Origin: Pipra filicauda
Taxonomy: Eukaryota; Chordata; Aves; Passeriformes; Pipridae
NCBI RefSeq assembly: GCF_003945595.2
Contig: NW_024104403.1
Coordinates: 124,001-188,000, forward strand
Direction of reading: 5' to 3'
DNA length: 64,000 nt
Both the position numbers and the translations under genes were made by a program. Position 1 is the stretch's first letter, and each line of letters starts with the position of its first letter. A model generated the notes under the pieces. That model was not told the DNA's origin and made no database searches. It was given only the letters and a program-made list of their open reading frames with translations. Below are positions 13,501 to 26,480 of this stretch, in pieces.

Positions 13501-16500
13501 ATATGAGTAAAGCTTATCACCTCAATGAGATCTTCACTTCCCTAAACTCTCAGCAAGAGGGTTTTCCAATTAATTTCCCTAAATCCTGAAGCAGGTTCTG
13601 AAATCTGAGTAGAATTACTCTTGGGGTGAACACTGAACCAAGGGTAAAAACAACGAAAAGACAAATTGAAAAAAAGATTACCTTCAGAGATTATATAAGG
13701 TAAATTCCCACTGTCTTTTTGTTAATGTGATGTTTGACTGATGAGATATTGCAACTCCATATCATATTCCTCAATAGCTTCTCTTTTTTGAAAAAGCATA
13801 GGACTTTTTTTTTCCATAAATTATAGTTTTGTAAATACATATAGTTTGTAAAGCCACAGAATAAGTTATGGATACATCTGAAATACCAACAGCATTTCAG
13901 GGCTCCTTTACTTTTTTGTTATTTCACTAGATTCCATAGAAAATACATTAAAGGTAGGGAAGGTGTCTCTGAATGAAAGAGATTAAAGTCATTCCCCCCA
14001 AATCTATCATGTTTTATAGGTCAATTGACTTTGAAAAAAAGAATTATTAAATCTAATGAGATGAAACCCAGTGAACCAATAATGTTTTATAATATGGCAA
14101 AAAATATCTTCTTTTACTCTTCTGTATACACCCATTATTGTTGTTATTATCTAGCAAGCATCTCAAGGGCATGCATGCATCATTCGTGTCAAAGAGGAAC
14201 ATTCATATTAAGCATTCAAATTAAAGGGAACTCTTATTAAAAACTAAGCAAGTGAATTTGTTTTTCACACAGAAGTCAATGAGGTTTATCTGGTGGTGCG
14301 ATGTTTCTGTGCTCAACAGCATTTATTAAACAATGAGATGTGACAGAGTACAATGCTGAAGGTTAAAATATGACTAAAGGTGCATTATGAGTCACAAGGT
14401 TGAGGGAATAGAGATTTCAGTCTGGAGAGCAAGGCAGTCATCTCCTGAAAATGGACTGCCCAAAGTGACTTATGATTATTATATAAATATAGAACATGTA
14501 TAATGCCATGGTTAAGTATGGATTTTCAGATCTAAGGTCATTTTATTAACTGGTTGGAGGTAAGACTGACAATGGAGGCAGCTGCCTGAGGTCTCTGAAG
14601 CTCTGTAATGCTGGGTCTATCTTGAGACATAATTACACACAACTTTGGAACTGAATTCCATGGTTAAGGATGTCCAGAGGCATGTCTTGCACTGTAACAG
14701 AGCTTACTGGGGTCACAACCCATGCAGTTCTCCAGCAGTGTGAGGGCTCCTCAGTAAGACTCACACACTGGAGCCTCAGGAGCTGCTGGGCTGTTGCAGT
14801 GTCAATAAACAAGTATGGCCAAGTCCATATATACAAGCTGACTGGGAAGCATGGGTTCAAGTTGTTAATTTCTTAAAAATTTCCGAATGCTTGAAGTCTG
14901 ACTCGCTGAACTGCTTAACTCAGCTGATAAGTAGAAGCCTCACACTCTGCTCGATATTTTTCAGGTGTTACATAAATCATATTATTTTGAAAGCAAGGTT
15001 AATATTAATTAATGTTTAAAAAGTAGCTTGAATATACTAATTTCAAGATTAATCATAAATATTATTTAAAAATGCAAGTCCTGGCCTAAGATCTTGAACA
15101 AAGTTAAAGTCTTATTTGTTTCACTGTAAGGTAGGACTTATTATGGAACCTCATTTGAAATAGAAAAAACAACCTGTTATCAAATTATAATTTAGAAGCC
15201 ACCACTGAAATTAAACTGTCAGCTGTTACTTAGAAAATCAGATGTATTGGTTTTTTCCTTTTGAATCAAACCTTTATATGTTTTTCTAAGCTTGAAATTG
15301 ATACCAAAATCTAATTAAGACAGTGTGTCCTATGTATTCTAATATTCTGAAGTTCCTTTCTTATTTCTCACGATACAGTGATCTCTATACATTTTGGAAT
15401 GTATGAATAGTTGACTTCTCTTTATTTATAGAATTGTCTCTATTTATAGAATTGCCAGTGCTTTGTGTTTGCCCACAAGAACTTTAGATTAATTCAAATC
15501 TGAAGCAGACTTCTTGAGATACACCACTTCAAAAGATAAGAAGATGACATCTCCCCCATTCATGAATAGTTCTTCAAAAAACATAAGCAGCTTCCAAGGG
15601 GAAACTTCTACTTGTGATGAAGCAGCTTAAAGAAGCATTCTAAAACCAAAGTATAAAGCAAAGGTTTTGCCAAGTGCATAAGCCTGTCAAGGTCACTTCA
15701 CATTAAAAAAAAAATTCTACTTTATTTAATTGTTTAAAAGGATGAAATACATCCCATGCTAGCTACTTAATGGTGTTTTAGTACAGTCACAAGTAATGTC
15801 ATATCCTACCCAGCATCACAATAGCCAGTGAGGAGACTGGTCCCAGTTCCAGCATTTGTTCCAGCAACGTAATGGTCAGAGGATCAGCAATGAATTCCCC
15901 AAGAGATATTTGTTTCTGCAGTGCAAAGTCTCTTGCTTAACCTTTTCCAAAACTGTGAATCCCACACAATAATTTAGAAGTCTAATTGCCAAAAAAAAAA
16001 GTTGATATTTGTCCTTTTCTTCCTTTGATCAGTTGGTTTTCTCTTTGATTGCACTGTCTTAGCTGAGGTCTGCAATGCACCATTTCTTAGGCTGCTTTGA
16101 TAAAAATACCTCAGACTCCTCTTATTCATCTCTCAGGTTAGGAGCTTATTTTGCCTTCAAAAAACATGCTATAGGTCATTTATGGTTTTATAGATTAAAT
16201 GATCTTAACCAGAAGCTAATTTAAAGTATTTTACAATAAAAAGAAATAAAAAGGGAGAAATAGTAAGCATGACAATTTATTGAAGTATTTCCTACCTCTA
16301 CCAACATTCACCCTTGTAATTAGGTGCAATTGATAAAATTAGATAAATCCAGTTTGTGGTTCAGAATCAATATTATGCTCCTAGGCCTATGTGGAGATTT
16401 CCAGGATATTTTTCTGCCTTTCTTTCAGTGTCTTTATTCTCCTATCCATCTTGCTTCTCTTCTCATTGCTCTTGTCATTATCAGACATTTTGTGCTTAAA

Positions 16501-17246
16501 GCTCTCATTATTATCTGCCTTTTTTCACACAGAAAAATTCATTTTAAATAGAAGAAAATAGAAAGGGAAAAAAAAGGCTGTGTGTAGTAATACAGCAGAT
16601 GAGCCTTCTATTCAACTATACATAATCGTATTCCCAGAATAAATAAAGTACTTTCTTTCATATATTTTACTTAGTACTACAGTCAAAATTTTTTGAGCTT
16701 CAGAAGTATTCAGGTGTGGGTATAAATGTATGTTGAGTATGTGTGCACACAGAAATGGAAACAAAGATGAAAAACAGCTTACTAAAATTGGCATGACAAA
16801 GACTCTCTGGTTACACCTGAGGATGGTGATTCTGAAGGAAATGGAGATTTGAAGTTTCTGTTTTCCTATTAAAAGGCAAAAAGAGAAGTTTGTTCTGTGC
16901 TGAACTGGGAGACCAACCATGACATGGTGATGCCTGAAAACACCAGAAGGAAGCATTTGCAGGGTTTAATTACAGGGCTAAGACCGTCATCAGAGTAGAA
17001 CTGAATTGAATAAATAGAAAAACGGAAAAACAGTTTGGGAAGAGACCACATTGGTTATTTGAGGTCCATAAAGATGTTCATTACAGAAAAGAGAATGGTG
17101 TGATACTTAATGCATGATGAAGAAACTTTTGGAAGCCTGTTTGCTGCTTCAATGTAATTCACAGAATGGAATAATTTCAGAAAATTCTTTAAGTCTGTGC
17201 ATGTGCACTGGAAAATGGTTCTATGTGCACAAATTGAGAAAGTCTG
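10501..17246. other. Intergenic, no gene seen
   Basis: No exon, RNA gene or repeat was recognised apart from a short duplication at 15417. The 13.14-13.45 kb part is GC-richer with some CpG sites and two overlapping plus frames (73 and 60 codons) without recognisable similarity. The 129-codon minus frame at 12369-12758 overlaps a 100-codon plus frame and looks like chance. Confidence 0.7.
15417..15454. repeat. Short tandem duplication (about 19 bp x 2)
   Basis: TCTCTTTATTTATAGAATTG is followed directly by TCTCTATTTATAGAATTG, a near-exact duplication typical of replication slippage. Confidence 0.8.
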
Positions 17247-17465
17247 TCATAGAATCATTGACTCATAGAATCAGCTGGGTTGGAAGGGACCTCCAAGATC
17301 ATCAAGTCCAACTCTTGATCCACTACCACTGTGGTTACTAGACCATGGCACTAAGTGCCACATCCAGTCTCATCTTAAAAACCTCCAGGGACGGAGAATC
17401 CACCACCTCCCTGGGCAGCCCATTCCAATGCCTGGTTACACTTTCTGTAAAGAATTTCTTCATGG
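17247..17465 (-). repeat. CR1 LINE 3' end, minus strand
   Basis: On the plus strand this starts with the inverted CR1 tail TCATAGAATCATTGACTCAT, then GGTTGGAAGGGACCTCCAAG, and later CACCTCCCTGGGCAGCCCAT. This is the reverse complement of a CR1 3' UTR, so the element lies on the minus strand. The internal wording (ATGGCACTAAGTGCCACATC) differs from the plus-strand copies in this window and suggests a different CR1 subfamily. It is truncated near 17465. Confidence 0.93.
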
Positions 17466-17848
17466 ATTGCTAGATTCTATAATACTCATGTAAAGAAAGG
17501 AATAGTCCTTTCTGCTACAGAAGTGTCTTGTGGCAGGACAGAAAGAATTTCTCACAATAATACATTCCTCCCAGTCTTCCAATTTGTTAGCCATCTTTTA
17601 CTTTGTCAAAGTGGGCTCAAGAGTTGTTGTTATATTGAGTCTTCAAGCATTTTTGAAATGTAGTTAATTTTCATGTGCCTCCACAACTCAGATGTTCACA
17701 TGGCAATTCTTTAAATTACACATATCACTAGAAAGGTCTTCAAGACCTTCCTGTCACCAACAGCTTGAGGAACCCAGGCAGCTTTGCATGCATGATCTGC
17801 CTCATTTCATTATTTAAGTACCCTTTCATTTTTGTGACATTGCCAAGA

Positions 17849-17956
17849 AATATCAGCAAAGGTTTATCTTTTCTTCCCAATAAAAGCACCAAATTGACAA
17901 CCAATATCAGCAAAGTTTTATACTTTCTTCTCTGTAAAAGCACCAAATAATGCAGT
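17849..17956. repeat. Two-copy tandem duplication, 54-bp period
   Basis: AATATCAGCAAAG starts at 17849 and again at 17903; AAAAGCACCAAAT occurs at 17882 and again at 17936. Both pairs are exactly 54 bases apart. Because 54 is a multiple of three, short open frames on both strands run through it, but they show no protein similarity. Confidence 0.85.
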
Positions 17957-18119
17957 GGCAAGCAGTCATCCTGGTAGGAAGACTTCGGACAGACTTGTAT
18001 TTAGTGATCATTTCCCCTGGACAAGTGCAACTGGAAAGCCAGGTATGATTTTATCCATTTCATGTGGACCCACTCCAGTAACGTGACACAGTCTCAAATT
18101 CTGTTCCCCACTTTGTAGA

Positions 18120-18575
18120 GATACTGTTTATTGGGATCCAGGGCTCAGCTATCAGCAGAGAAGGAGCTGATGAGACTATGTAGCGGGCCACGGACAGCAG
18201 GAGCTGGGAGAAACTCCTTACTCTGAGGACCTTCCTCACAAGACCTATTCATATTTAGCTATGTTGATTGTCCTGTCTCCTCCAGCAAGATATGGAAAGA
18301 CTTTGTGATGATGTTATCAGATCATGTAGAAACCCCTTTGTTCTCTTCCCCCCATGTAATCCTTGTTACAGGAAGTATTAATCAATTGTGTAACTGTAGC
18401 AGAAATTTGTGTAATCCCCTAGTTAACATAATCCATCCCTAGTTAGCATAACCCATCCTCCTCATTAGCATGTCCTGCCCCCGAGACCCTTAAATTGCAT
18501 TTTGCATGTTCAATAAAGATTCCAGCTTTCACCCCCAAACCTGGGATTGGGTAGTTATTGACCTCTTCAACTGTT
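18120..18575 (+). repeat. Probable solo LTR of an endogenous retrovirus (ends uncertain)
   Basis: About 450 bases show LTR-like organisation: a promoter-like part with two adjacent 20-bp direct repeats (18417-18436 and 18437-18456, 18 of 20 identical), a short AT-rich step at about 18490, a canonical AATAAA at 18512-18517, and a GT/C-containing downstream part ending near CTCTTCA. No gag, pol or env reading frame lies on either side, so it would be a solo LTR. I could not fix matched TG...CA ends or a target-site duplication, so the boundaries are approximate and the family is unassigned. Confidence 0.6.
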
Positions 18576-19022
18576 TTCATTCCTTTTCAGAAAACAAGAA
18601 GCCTATTAAGCCATACCTAAGATTAGCTGGCTTGAGACAGAACATAAAATTGAAAAGTAATGTAAGACAAAAGCAGTATCTTTGAGGTCACAGCACTTTG
18701 TATCATCTATCTATATTGCAGTCTCATAACCTTCCTGTCCAAATTTATGAAATAAAATGCTTCTTATTGTACTTTCATGAAGTCGAGAATCTTCCATTAA
18801 GAAGGCTCATCTTAAGGCCACACTCCTTTGTTATGTTACCTCCACAGTGTTCTTCTGCTACCATGTCTAAAGAGAGGAATAATGTAGATATTGCTAGAGT
18901 TATTGTAGTTAAAATGTTATCCAATCAAAATTTAATTGGAGTATTAAAATGTATGATACTTGTGTGAAGGACAATCTGTACCTTAGGATTTTTTTTAAGA
19001 ACTGGTAATAGTCAGGCTGTTT

Positions 19023-19039
19023 AAAAAAAAAAAAAAAAA
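19023..19039. repeat. A17 tract
   Basis: A homopolymer run of 17 adenines in intergenic sequence, with no retroposon body recognised next to it. Confidence 0.9.
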
Positions 19040-20956
19040 GGATTAAAATTAAATGTGTATTTTTCTCCATTGTGCTGCATCTGTTTTCTGTCAGAATGAA
19101 TCCTGCTGATCTTGGTTTCAAGGTTTCCATTCTCTGTGCTTTTAAACCAAGGTCAAGCAGTAGGCAGCAGAGGGACCTTGAAGGTGTCATTGGCTAGAAA
19201 TACATAAGCTTTATAGCTACACCGCTAATTATTTATCATTCATAGAAAGAAATATAGATGGACAAAATGATATAGATAGTGATACTTCTATAGCTATATG
19301 CACACCAGAATCACAAAAGACAGAAGCTTAAGATTATTTGGTCATGCATGTGAGTATATATGTACATTTAGCGGTGAGTACAAATGTCTATATGGTGATA
19401 TGTTTTCTTATCTCTTCTATGTTCAGAATGAAATTGTTTCCTATACTACTCTATATGGTCTAAGAAGCCTGAGAAATCTATGAAGGGAAAAATCATTTAA
19501 CAAACATAACAAGGCTGCCTGTCTAGTATGATTATATACTACTGTGTGTTTTTTCAAGGTGGTTTCTTTTCATTAAAAATAAAGTCCTTGGAATGAGGCC
19601 TTACACCTGAGAAAGCAAACATTTTTTTTAATGAAAAAAAGAAAGGATTACTTTAATAAATTGGGGCCTTTTCTGTGTTTCTTTTTGTGTTTTTCCTTAT
19701 TTTTTTTATTGCCTTGAAGAAAGTACAACATTCTTGTACACATTACCGGTAACTTATGGTTGCTCATACATTATCTGTTTAATCTGAATTTAAAGCAGAG
19801 TTTATAGGAATGATTAATCCACATTCAGGACAGATATCCTATTTTTCTAAGGAAGCAGAGTCCTCTGAAAACAGCAGTAGCAGAGCTTTACGTTTGTCAG
19901 ACAGACACCATGCAGACTGACACATCAGACTCTCGGGAGAAATAAAAGACAAACCTGGCCCCAAATAACTCATCGTCTGAGTCTCCAACTCAGCATAAGA
20001 ACAGTTATTTCTCAGCAGCTTCTGGGCAGGTGGTCTCTATTAGCACAGTACACCCAACCATCCTGACCCCGAGTTGTCCAGCCCAGGTATCTGTTGGGGT
20101 CCACCTTCCCTCAGCCACTGGCCATGGGTCCAAGCCTTCCCACAGTGTTGCTCACTGCAGTCCCACCATGGCATATAGAGCAAACAGGACCAGGCTGGGC
20201 ATCCAGAGCCCAGAACTGCCCCATGAGTTGTGTTCCCTCGAGCACTGAGTGCTGGCACTTCCAGCTGTGTCCACATTAGCAAGACTGCTAATGCAGATCT
20301 GCTGATTGAAGCAGTCAGTGCTCAGCACCTGCCATACATACTGCAAGCACTTCAGAGGGGATTATGCCAGAATAGCTTTGCTCTGGCTTTATGGATTTAT
20401 TGCTCGTTAGCAGCTGGAATGTCTTACATAGACACCAGGACAGTACCTGCCAGTTTGCTTTCCTCAAGGAATCTGGTTTGCAGTCTCCAAGACAAATCTC
20501 TGATGTGAGATGCAGTAAGCAGAGACAGAAACATAATCCTGGTTGAAACTAAAATACTAAAGTAGACACATGGTCGTTTCATAATTGGCATATTGATATA
20601 CTGTAACTGTATGACTTTCTGCATTTTCTGTAGTCAAAGTATGCAAAAAATATTCAGGCTTCACAAATATAGACAGTTTTCATAAGAAAAACCCTCAGTA
20701 CTTGAAAGAGAACATGAATTTGATTTATATAGTATATTGCTTTTTTATTCAACTACCACAAAGCAGTTTATGTTGAGTTTAAAAAAAAAGTTGGAATAAA
20801 AATCCCTTTAATAAATTTCCTTCCCTTCTTTAATGTGTGACTGAAAATCTTTCAGTCAAAATCATCACTGATTCTAGCAAATTCATATTTCATGGATTTT
20901 CCAGGGATTCATGACATTTCCTTATTAGGAAATAAAAATTCCTATATACTCTTTCT

Positions 20957-20957
<1 letters not shown>

Positions 20958-20988
<31 letters not shown>
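20958..20988. repeat. Uninterrupted A31 tract
   Basis: Thirty-one adenines follow TTTCTC and precede AGATACTCAAGA, whose word AGATACTCAA is immediately duplicated (20989-21010). A retroposed poly(A) tail is possible, but I see no recognisable retroposon body or target-site duplication. Confidence 0.9.
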
Positions 20989-20990
<2 letters not shown>

Positions 20991-21389
20991 TACTCAAGAA
21001 AGATACTCAATTTAGGCCACATCACAAGCACACTGCTTTTTGTTCCTTTATTGCCTTGTCCCCTCTAAACAGCTTTGTGAGATAGTGATCAGCTCCCAAA
21101 ATTTCTCCTTTTGTAGGAGAAATACCTACATTTGCCGATCATTAGTGCTGTGTCCTGCTTTGGCACCTTTCTCAGTTTCTTCAAGTTCTTCCTCTCAGGT
21201 GAGGATGACATTTCACCCCTTTATTTTCATGATCACTTCCCACTTTTTATTGTTTTACTTGTTTGCTGCTTCCTTTCTGCCTACTTGTCCAGAGTGGTGA
21301 GATATTGGAGTAACATTCCTATTGTTGATAAGGACAAACCCCCCCTCATTATTTTTAAGACTGATAATTGATGCTGCATGAATGTGACA

Positions 21390-22048
21390 AAAGGCACACT
21401 GGTTGACAAGAACCTCAACATGACCCAGTAAAGTGTGTTCACAGCCCAGAAAGGGCTGCATTAGTTGAGGAGTGGGAAGCAGATCGAGAGAAGTGATTCT
21501 GCCCATTTGCTCTGGTGCCACCCCACCTGCAGTGCTGCATCCAGCTCTGTGGTCCCCCACACAGGAAGAACCTGGACCTGTTGGAGCGAGTCCAAAGAAG
21601 GGCCATGAAGATGATCAGAGGGCTGGAGCACCTCTCCCATGAGCACAGGCTGAGGGACTTGGGGTTGTTCAGTCTGGAGGAGAGAAGGCTCTGGGGAGAC
21701 CTTAGAGCCCTTTCCAGTGCCTAAAGGGAGCTTACAGAATTTTTTCAGGAGTTTACAGAGAGAATTTGTACAAGGACATGTAGGACATGGATAAGGGAAG
21801 GATGGTCTTAAGCTGAAGAAGGGTAAATTTAGGTAAGATATTAGGAAGAAATCCTTTACTGTGAGGGTGGTGAGCACTAGAACAGGAAGCTGTGGATGCC
21901 CCATCTGTGGAAGTGTTCAAGGCCAGGTTGGATGGAGCTTTGAGCAGTCTGGTCTAGTGGAAGGTGTCCCTGCCCCTGGCAAGGGAGTTGGAACTAGATT
22001 ATCTTTTAAGGTCCACTCTAACCTGAACCATCCTGAGATTCTGTGATC
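21390..22048 (+). repeat. CR1 LINE, 5'-truncated, with ORF2 C-terminus
   Basis: This segment runs from the reverse-transcriptase region into the 3' UTR of a CR1 retrotransposon and ends with the typical tail CTGAGATTCTGTGATC. One reading frame at 21515-21724 still encodes the familiar ORF2 C-terminal motif [18 protein letters not shown] followed by [18 protein letters not shown]. Farther on come the standard phrases GGAAGTGTTCAAGGCCAGGT and GGTGTCCCTGCCCCTGGCA. Part of the body near 21440-21500 appears shortened relative to the usual consensus. It is 5'-truncated and has no coding capacity for mobility. Longer antisense frames in this interval are by-products of the repeat. Confidence 0.95.
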
Positions 22049-22750
22049 ATTTGACATAAAAGGAAGTTTTACTGAGATTCTAGTGTCATGAGGACTGGAA
22101 CTGATGAAATTTGGTTTCCACAGGATTAATTGGTTATAGTTGAGTTTCTGATGACTAGGGTGATGAGGATTAACTCCTCCTGAAATGTTTCCTTTGGGAC
22201 ATGCCATCACTTTTCTCTGTGTATGGAATCTCATATACTTTACACAAACTGGATATTTCAGCCTTTTTTCAAAGTGGGTCTGAAAAGCATTTTCCTTATC
22301 TACCCAGCTCCCTAACGTGTTAAAATATAACAACCAAGATTTCCACAGGATGGTCAATCTGAAATCTGCAAACAGATACAGGCTTATGGTGGAAGAACTA
22401 GGTAAAAATGGGTCTAAAAAAATTTCCATTTGGCGTATTAGTTGCTGAGGAGGGAAGATGTGGAAGGGCTGAACTACTTACGAAACTCAACACACACTGA
22501 CAAATTATTTTTATTTTTTTTATAGATACATTTCAAGAGAGCAATGTACTAATTTGAAAAATTCCACATAGTTGTATTTGTGATTGTGCAGTGTCCTGAC
22601 CATCTCTTTATGCAGCACTGATGTAACTTTTCTTCATACACCAGCTCTGGGGCACTGTAGACTTTGTATTACCGTGACCCAACTGCAGTAGTTTTGCACG
22701 AGATTCTTTACTACTGAAAAATAACTCAAATAGCATGTTTTATCAGAAAT

Positions 22751-22785
22751 GTTTTTTGATAAAAAACGTGCTCCACAGGGAGCAC
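22751..22785. other. Two abutting small hairpins
   Basis: GTTTTTTGATAAAAAAC (22751-22767) can fold on itself and is directly followed by GTGCTCCACAGGGAGCAC (22768-22785), a 7-bp stem with a tight loop. No gene is nearby to give them a role. Confidence 0.6.
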
Positions 22786-25700
22786 ATCTAATCCAGAGCT
22801 TTCTCCACAGGCACTCTCCTTTTATGCACCAACAGCATCTGTAATGGAAATGAGCTTCTCAAACTGCTACTTTTAGGTGGAGGAAATGGAATGGGAAAAT
22901 GAATCCATAAGGCAATTTCATTAGTCAGAAGGCAAAGGAATGTATATAGGATTTATAAAACTTTTTTTTAACTGATCCTTGGGCTTACTAATATCTCGTG
23001 TTGCTAACTGGGAGTAGACATATGACATCTGTGTTGCTTTAAATGTTTGGGGAGTTTCTGAGTATCAGTTCTGCCACTGTTAACACTGACAGCAAATTGC
23101 TGACGCAAGGTCATCATAATCCTGGAGATAAATATCAATGCTTCAGATTAATTTGTTTTTTGGGGAATAGCACCACCTGGACAGCTCTTAAGGTGTGCCT
23201 GTACCCTAACAAGATTTACTTCACAAAAATTTTTTTGCTGCTTCTTTGTTATTTTTTCCCCTGCCAATTAGAGTGAGCACATTCCTTTCTTTTATTGTCT
23301 TTCATACCATCCCACGGACTTGCAGCATGTCAAGGTTGCTGCATCCTGCAGAGAGGGTGAGAACTTGATCTATTTCTCATCAGGAGAAGAATGGTAGCTG
23401 TGAGGGATCCCAGCTTCTGTCCCTTTCACACCAGTGCTGGCATGCTCTTCCAGCTGGACTTCCCTCCTTACTCTTCCCTCCTGATGACTCCTCTCCTCAT
23501 GGGGTTGCTTCCTCCCCATGTGACAAGTGCCTCCTTGTTTGCACTGTTTCTCTACCATTAAATTAAATTATGCTGCTTGATCCAGTGTAAAACTGAATAC
23601 AATCTTTACTAAATAATTCCTATGTTGTGAACCCATTTGTGTGGGGATTTTTTCCCAGACATATTGAAATAAGTAGCAGTCTGGTCACTGAAATTGGTGA
23701 CAGGCCCTTACATGTAGTTTTATGTTTTTATTTCTATTGTGGGAACTGTAATTTCTATAGAATTTCACTCTATAAAACTGATTTCTGTATTTTTCCAGTA
23801 CAGGGAAATGAACGAATGATTGAACTATGAACCACAGACCCAGGTAGGCTGGTGCCTGACTGCTGCAGAAGTGTGCTAGAAAATTATTGCAGCAGTGTTG
23901 AGCCAGGCAAAGATTCATGTATTTTAATCTATACTGATTAAATGAATATTTTTCCAGTGACATTTTACATTGCACAGACAATTTGGTCTCTTCAAAGTTC
24001 CAAGAAACACTAATCATAAAGAGGCTGTAAGAGTATTAACAATTTAATTTCTCTAGGGTATTTAATTCAGAGACCTTTAATACTGTATTTGACCTTTCCT
24101 CTCCTTTCCTGCAAAGTTTTTTAATACTGCTCCCAAAACTGATTTTTGGGACACTGTACTTTTAACTTTTTTTTTTATTCTGACTGTGAAAGGCAGCTTG
24201 TTCCCATTCTTTGTTTCTAGAAGCCACCTTGGAGTCCACAGACAAGAGTCTCAAATTTTCTCAAGTAATTCTCTTCAGTTTCCTAATATACATACATAAG
24301 CCCCAGTCTACCTAGAGAAATACAGTTCTAGTGAACTAAAATACACAAATGAAATTACCTACCACTTGGTAGTCCCTGTTTCTGGTGTTTAAATGAGGTC
24401 ATGTAAACTTTAAGCTGTAGTGAAATGTCTATTTATATATCAAATAGACAAAAATTACATTTCTTCAAAATTTGTTTCTAATAAACTTCATGTTTTTTCA
24501 ACGTATTGCAAAAATTGTAGTTAAGCAAAGGACCGTATTATAGCACTCTGTGTTGGTCTTAGTAAAAAATAATTTTGCTTGGAAAATAAGCCTCTGTTTC
24601 CCCTTATTTTATAATAGAAAGTGGGGAGGAAAAACAAGAAAAAGAAAAAGTTAATATTCAAATAGATAGTGAAATTTTATAAGGTCTTTCAGTTTTCCTA
24701 CATTAAGTTGTGCTGTGACTATTTTATCCCACCTGTATTTTAGCAGGAGTTCTGCCCCCTGGTTCACTCTCCAGGCAAGTAACAAGCTGGACACCCCCAA
24801 ACCCAGAACGAGGCCTCAAACCAAGAGCCAGGTCAGGACCTAAATCCGTCAACACATGAGAGCATTGAGGCATCCATCCCCTCTTTCTTCCTGCTCCTTC
24901 CTATCCCTCTCCATCTCCAAAGTAAAGTGCAATCTCCTCATTTTCATTTGAAGTGAGGTACCCCAGGGAGCCCCAGCCTGTCTCCTGGGGCAATTCCCAG
25001 CTCCCAGATATATTTGCTCTCAGCTACACTGCTGTACCACGTTCTGGGGCCTGGGGCCTTGAGATGCAATTATTATTTCCTAACACTTCAAGCAGAAAAT
25101 TTCTGGAGTTATCATTTATTCCAAATGCAGACAAGTATCTCTCTACTTTTCTCCTTCCTTTCACACAGTGAAATGTATCCCTTTTATTACAAATAAATGC
25201 AAATATTTATTAGCAATGCGTACAACCATTATTATTGTTGTCCTGGTTAATGCTGTCTCTGAGGCAATGGCATATGAAATACTGCTTATAGCATCCCCAA
25301 GTAGAAGCAAAACTGCTCTTAAAATGTTCTTTGCAGAGTTTAATACAAAGAGGGAAAATAAATAATGTCAGGTCCTTGCCAGGATCTGCCCATTTTAAAC
25401 TTTTCAATGGCACAAATCATCATTAATGAAGCACTTAACATTACACTCCCGACAGCACAGCATAAAAATTACTACAGTCATCCAAAGGATAAGAAGAAAC
25501 ATGGCAGATAACTTCTGGAGGGGAAAGATTTATGCTCTTTTAATGAAACTTTATGAGTCCAAGTTTACATTTGAATAAAGCAGGGGAAAAATATTTATCT
25601 CCTAAAAGCTTTTGGGGAGACATTTGGAAGGAAATGGTGGAGTTTTTTCCCCAAATGAATGGAAGAAAGGTCAGAGAGCAAGGTCTCAGCAGTAGTGAAA

Positions 25701-26465
25701 TCTGATTTGCATCATCAGCTATTTTGATATGAAATACTGTGGCTGGAGTCATAGGGCACAGAGTTCTGCATTATAATGCAGAATGAAGCAAATACCATTA
25801 TGCAAGTCCCCTTGCTACATAGTTTTAGTCACAGTTTGCTCCAAAAATAGCTGACAGTAAGATCAACAGCTGGTGTCTAATGCTTCATTTCTTTCCTGTT
25901 TATTTGTAAAAGTAGAATACCATGTTCTTTTTATTAAATTGTGTGTGGAAAACAACCTCAAATTCATATGCCTGTAAGACATGGATCAGCGTAAAGACTC
26001 CTGTGTATGATAAAGGATATGATAGTCTGGATGAGAATCTGTGAGGAGCAAGAGGCTTCACTCACCTCCACTCAGACTGTGGCAGTGTTTCTGTGGAACT
26101 GGGATGGAGACTGAACAGGTCCCAGTGGTGGTGGGGGATGTGTCTTGTGGCACAAGTTACTCAGTTCCATAAGAGAGGACTACTCTTTCCAGACTGCTCC
26201 CTGGTGGGAAATAGGTTTTAAGCCAGGACCTGGCCAAGGGGGAAGAAGAACACTCTGTAGACAGTAATTAGCATTTGTCATCTGAGGACAGAAAAGTGTA
26301 GGAAGGATGGAGGAAGCATTTAGCAAAACCAAAATGAACAAATTAAAAATTTCGATGCCACATTTCATCAGAAGAGATTTTGAACAGAAGTAGCAGAAGA
26401 AAGAGGTGATGTTTAGCTTTGTTTCATCGTGCGTGTAACTGGAAATAAAAGACCTGGGTATTATG

Positions 26466-26480
26466 AAAAAAAAAAAAAAA
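26466..26480. repeat. A15 tract with A-rich continuation
   Basis: Fifteen adenines are followed by CCAAAATAAAACAAAACC, a simple A-rich run. It accounts for the Phe-rich antisense frames crossing it. Confidence 0.85.

Larger units (their letters stand above)
18576..21389. other. Intergenic, no gene seen
   Basis: Between the LTR-like segment and the CR1 at 21.4 kb there are two poly(A) tracts and a GC-richer patch at about 20.03-20.50 kb. That patch has short open frames on both strands (60-92 codons), none with a recognisable motif. Confidence 0.65.

Noticed and set aside
21461..22429. 147- and 170-codon minus-strand frames
   Set aside because: Both lie antisense to, or run into, the plus-strand CR1 at 21390-22048.
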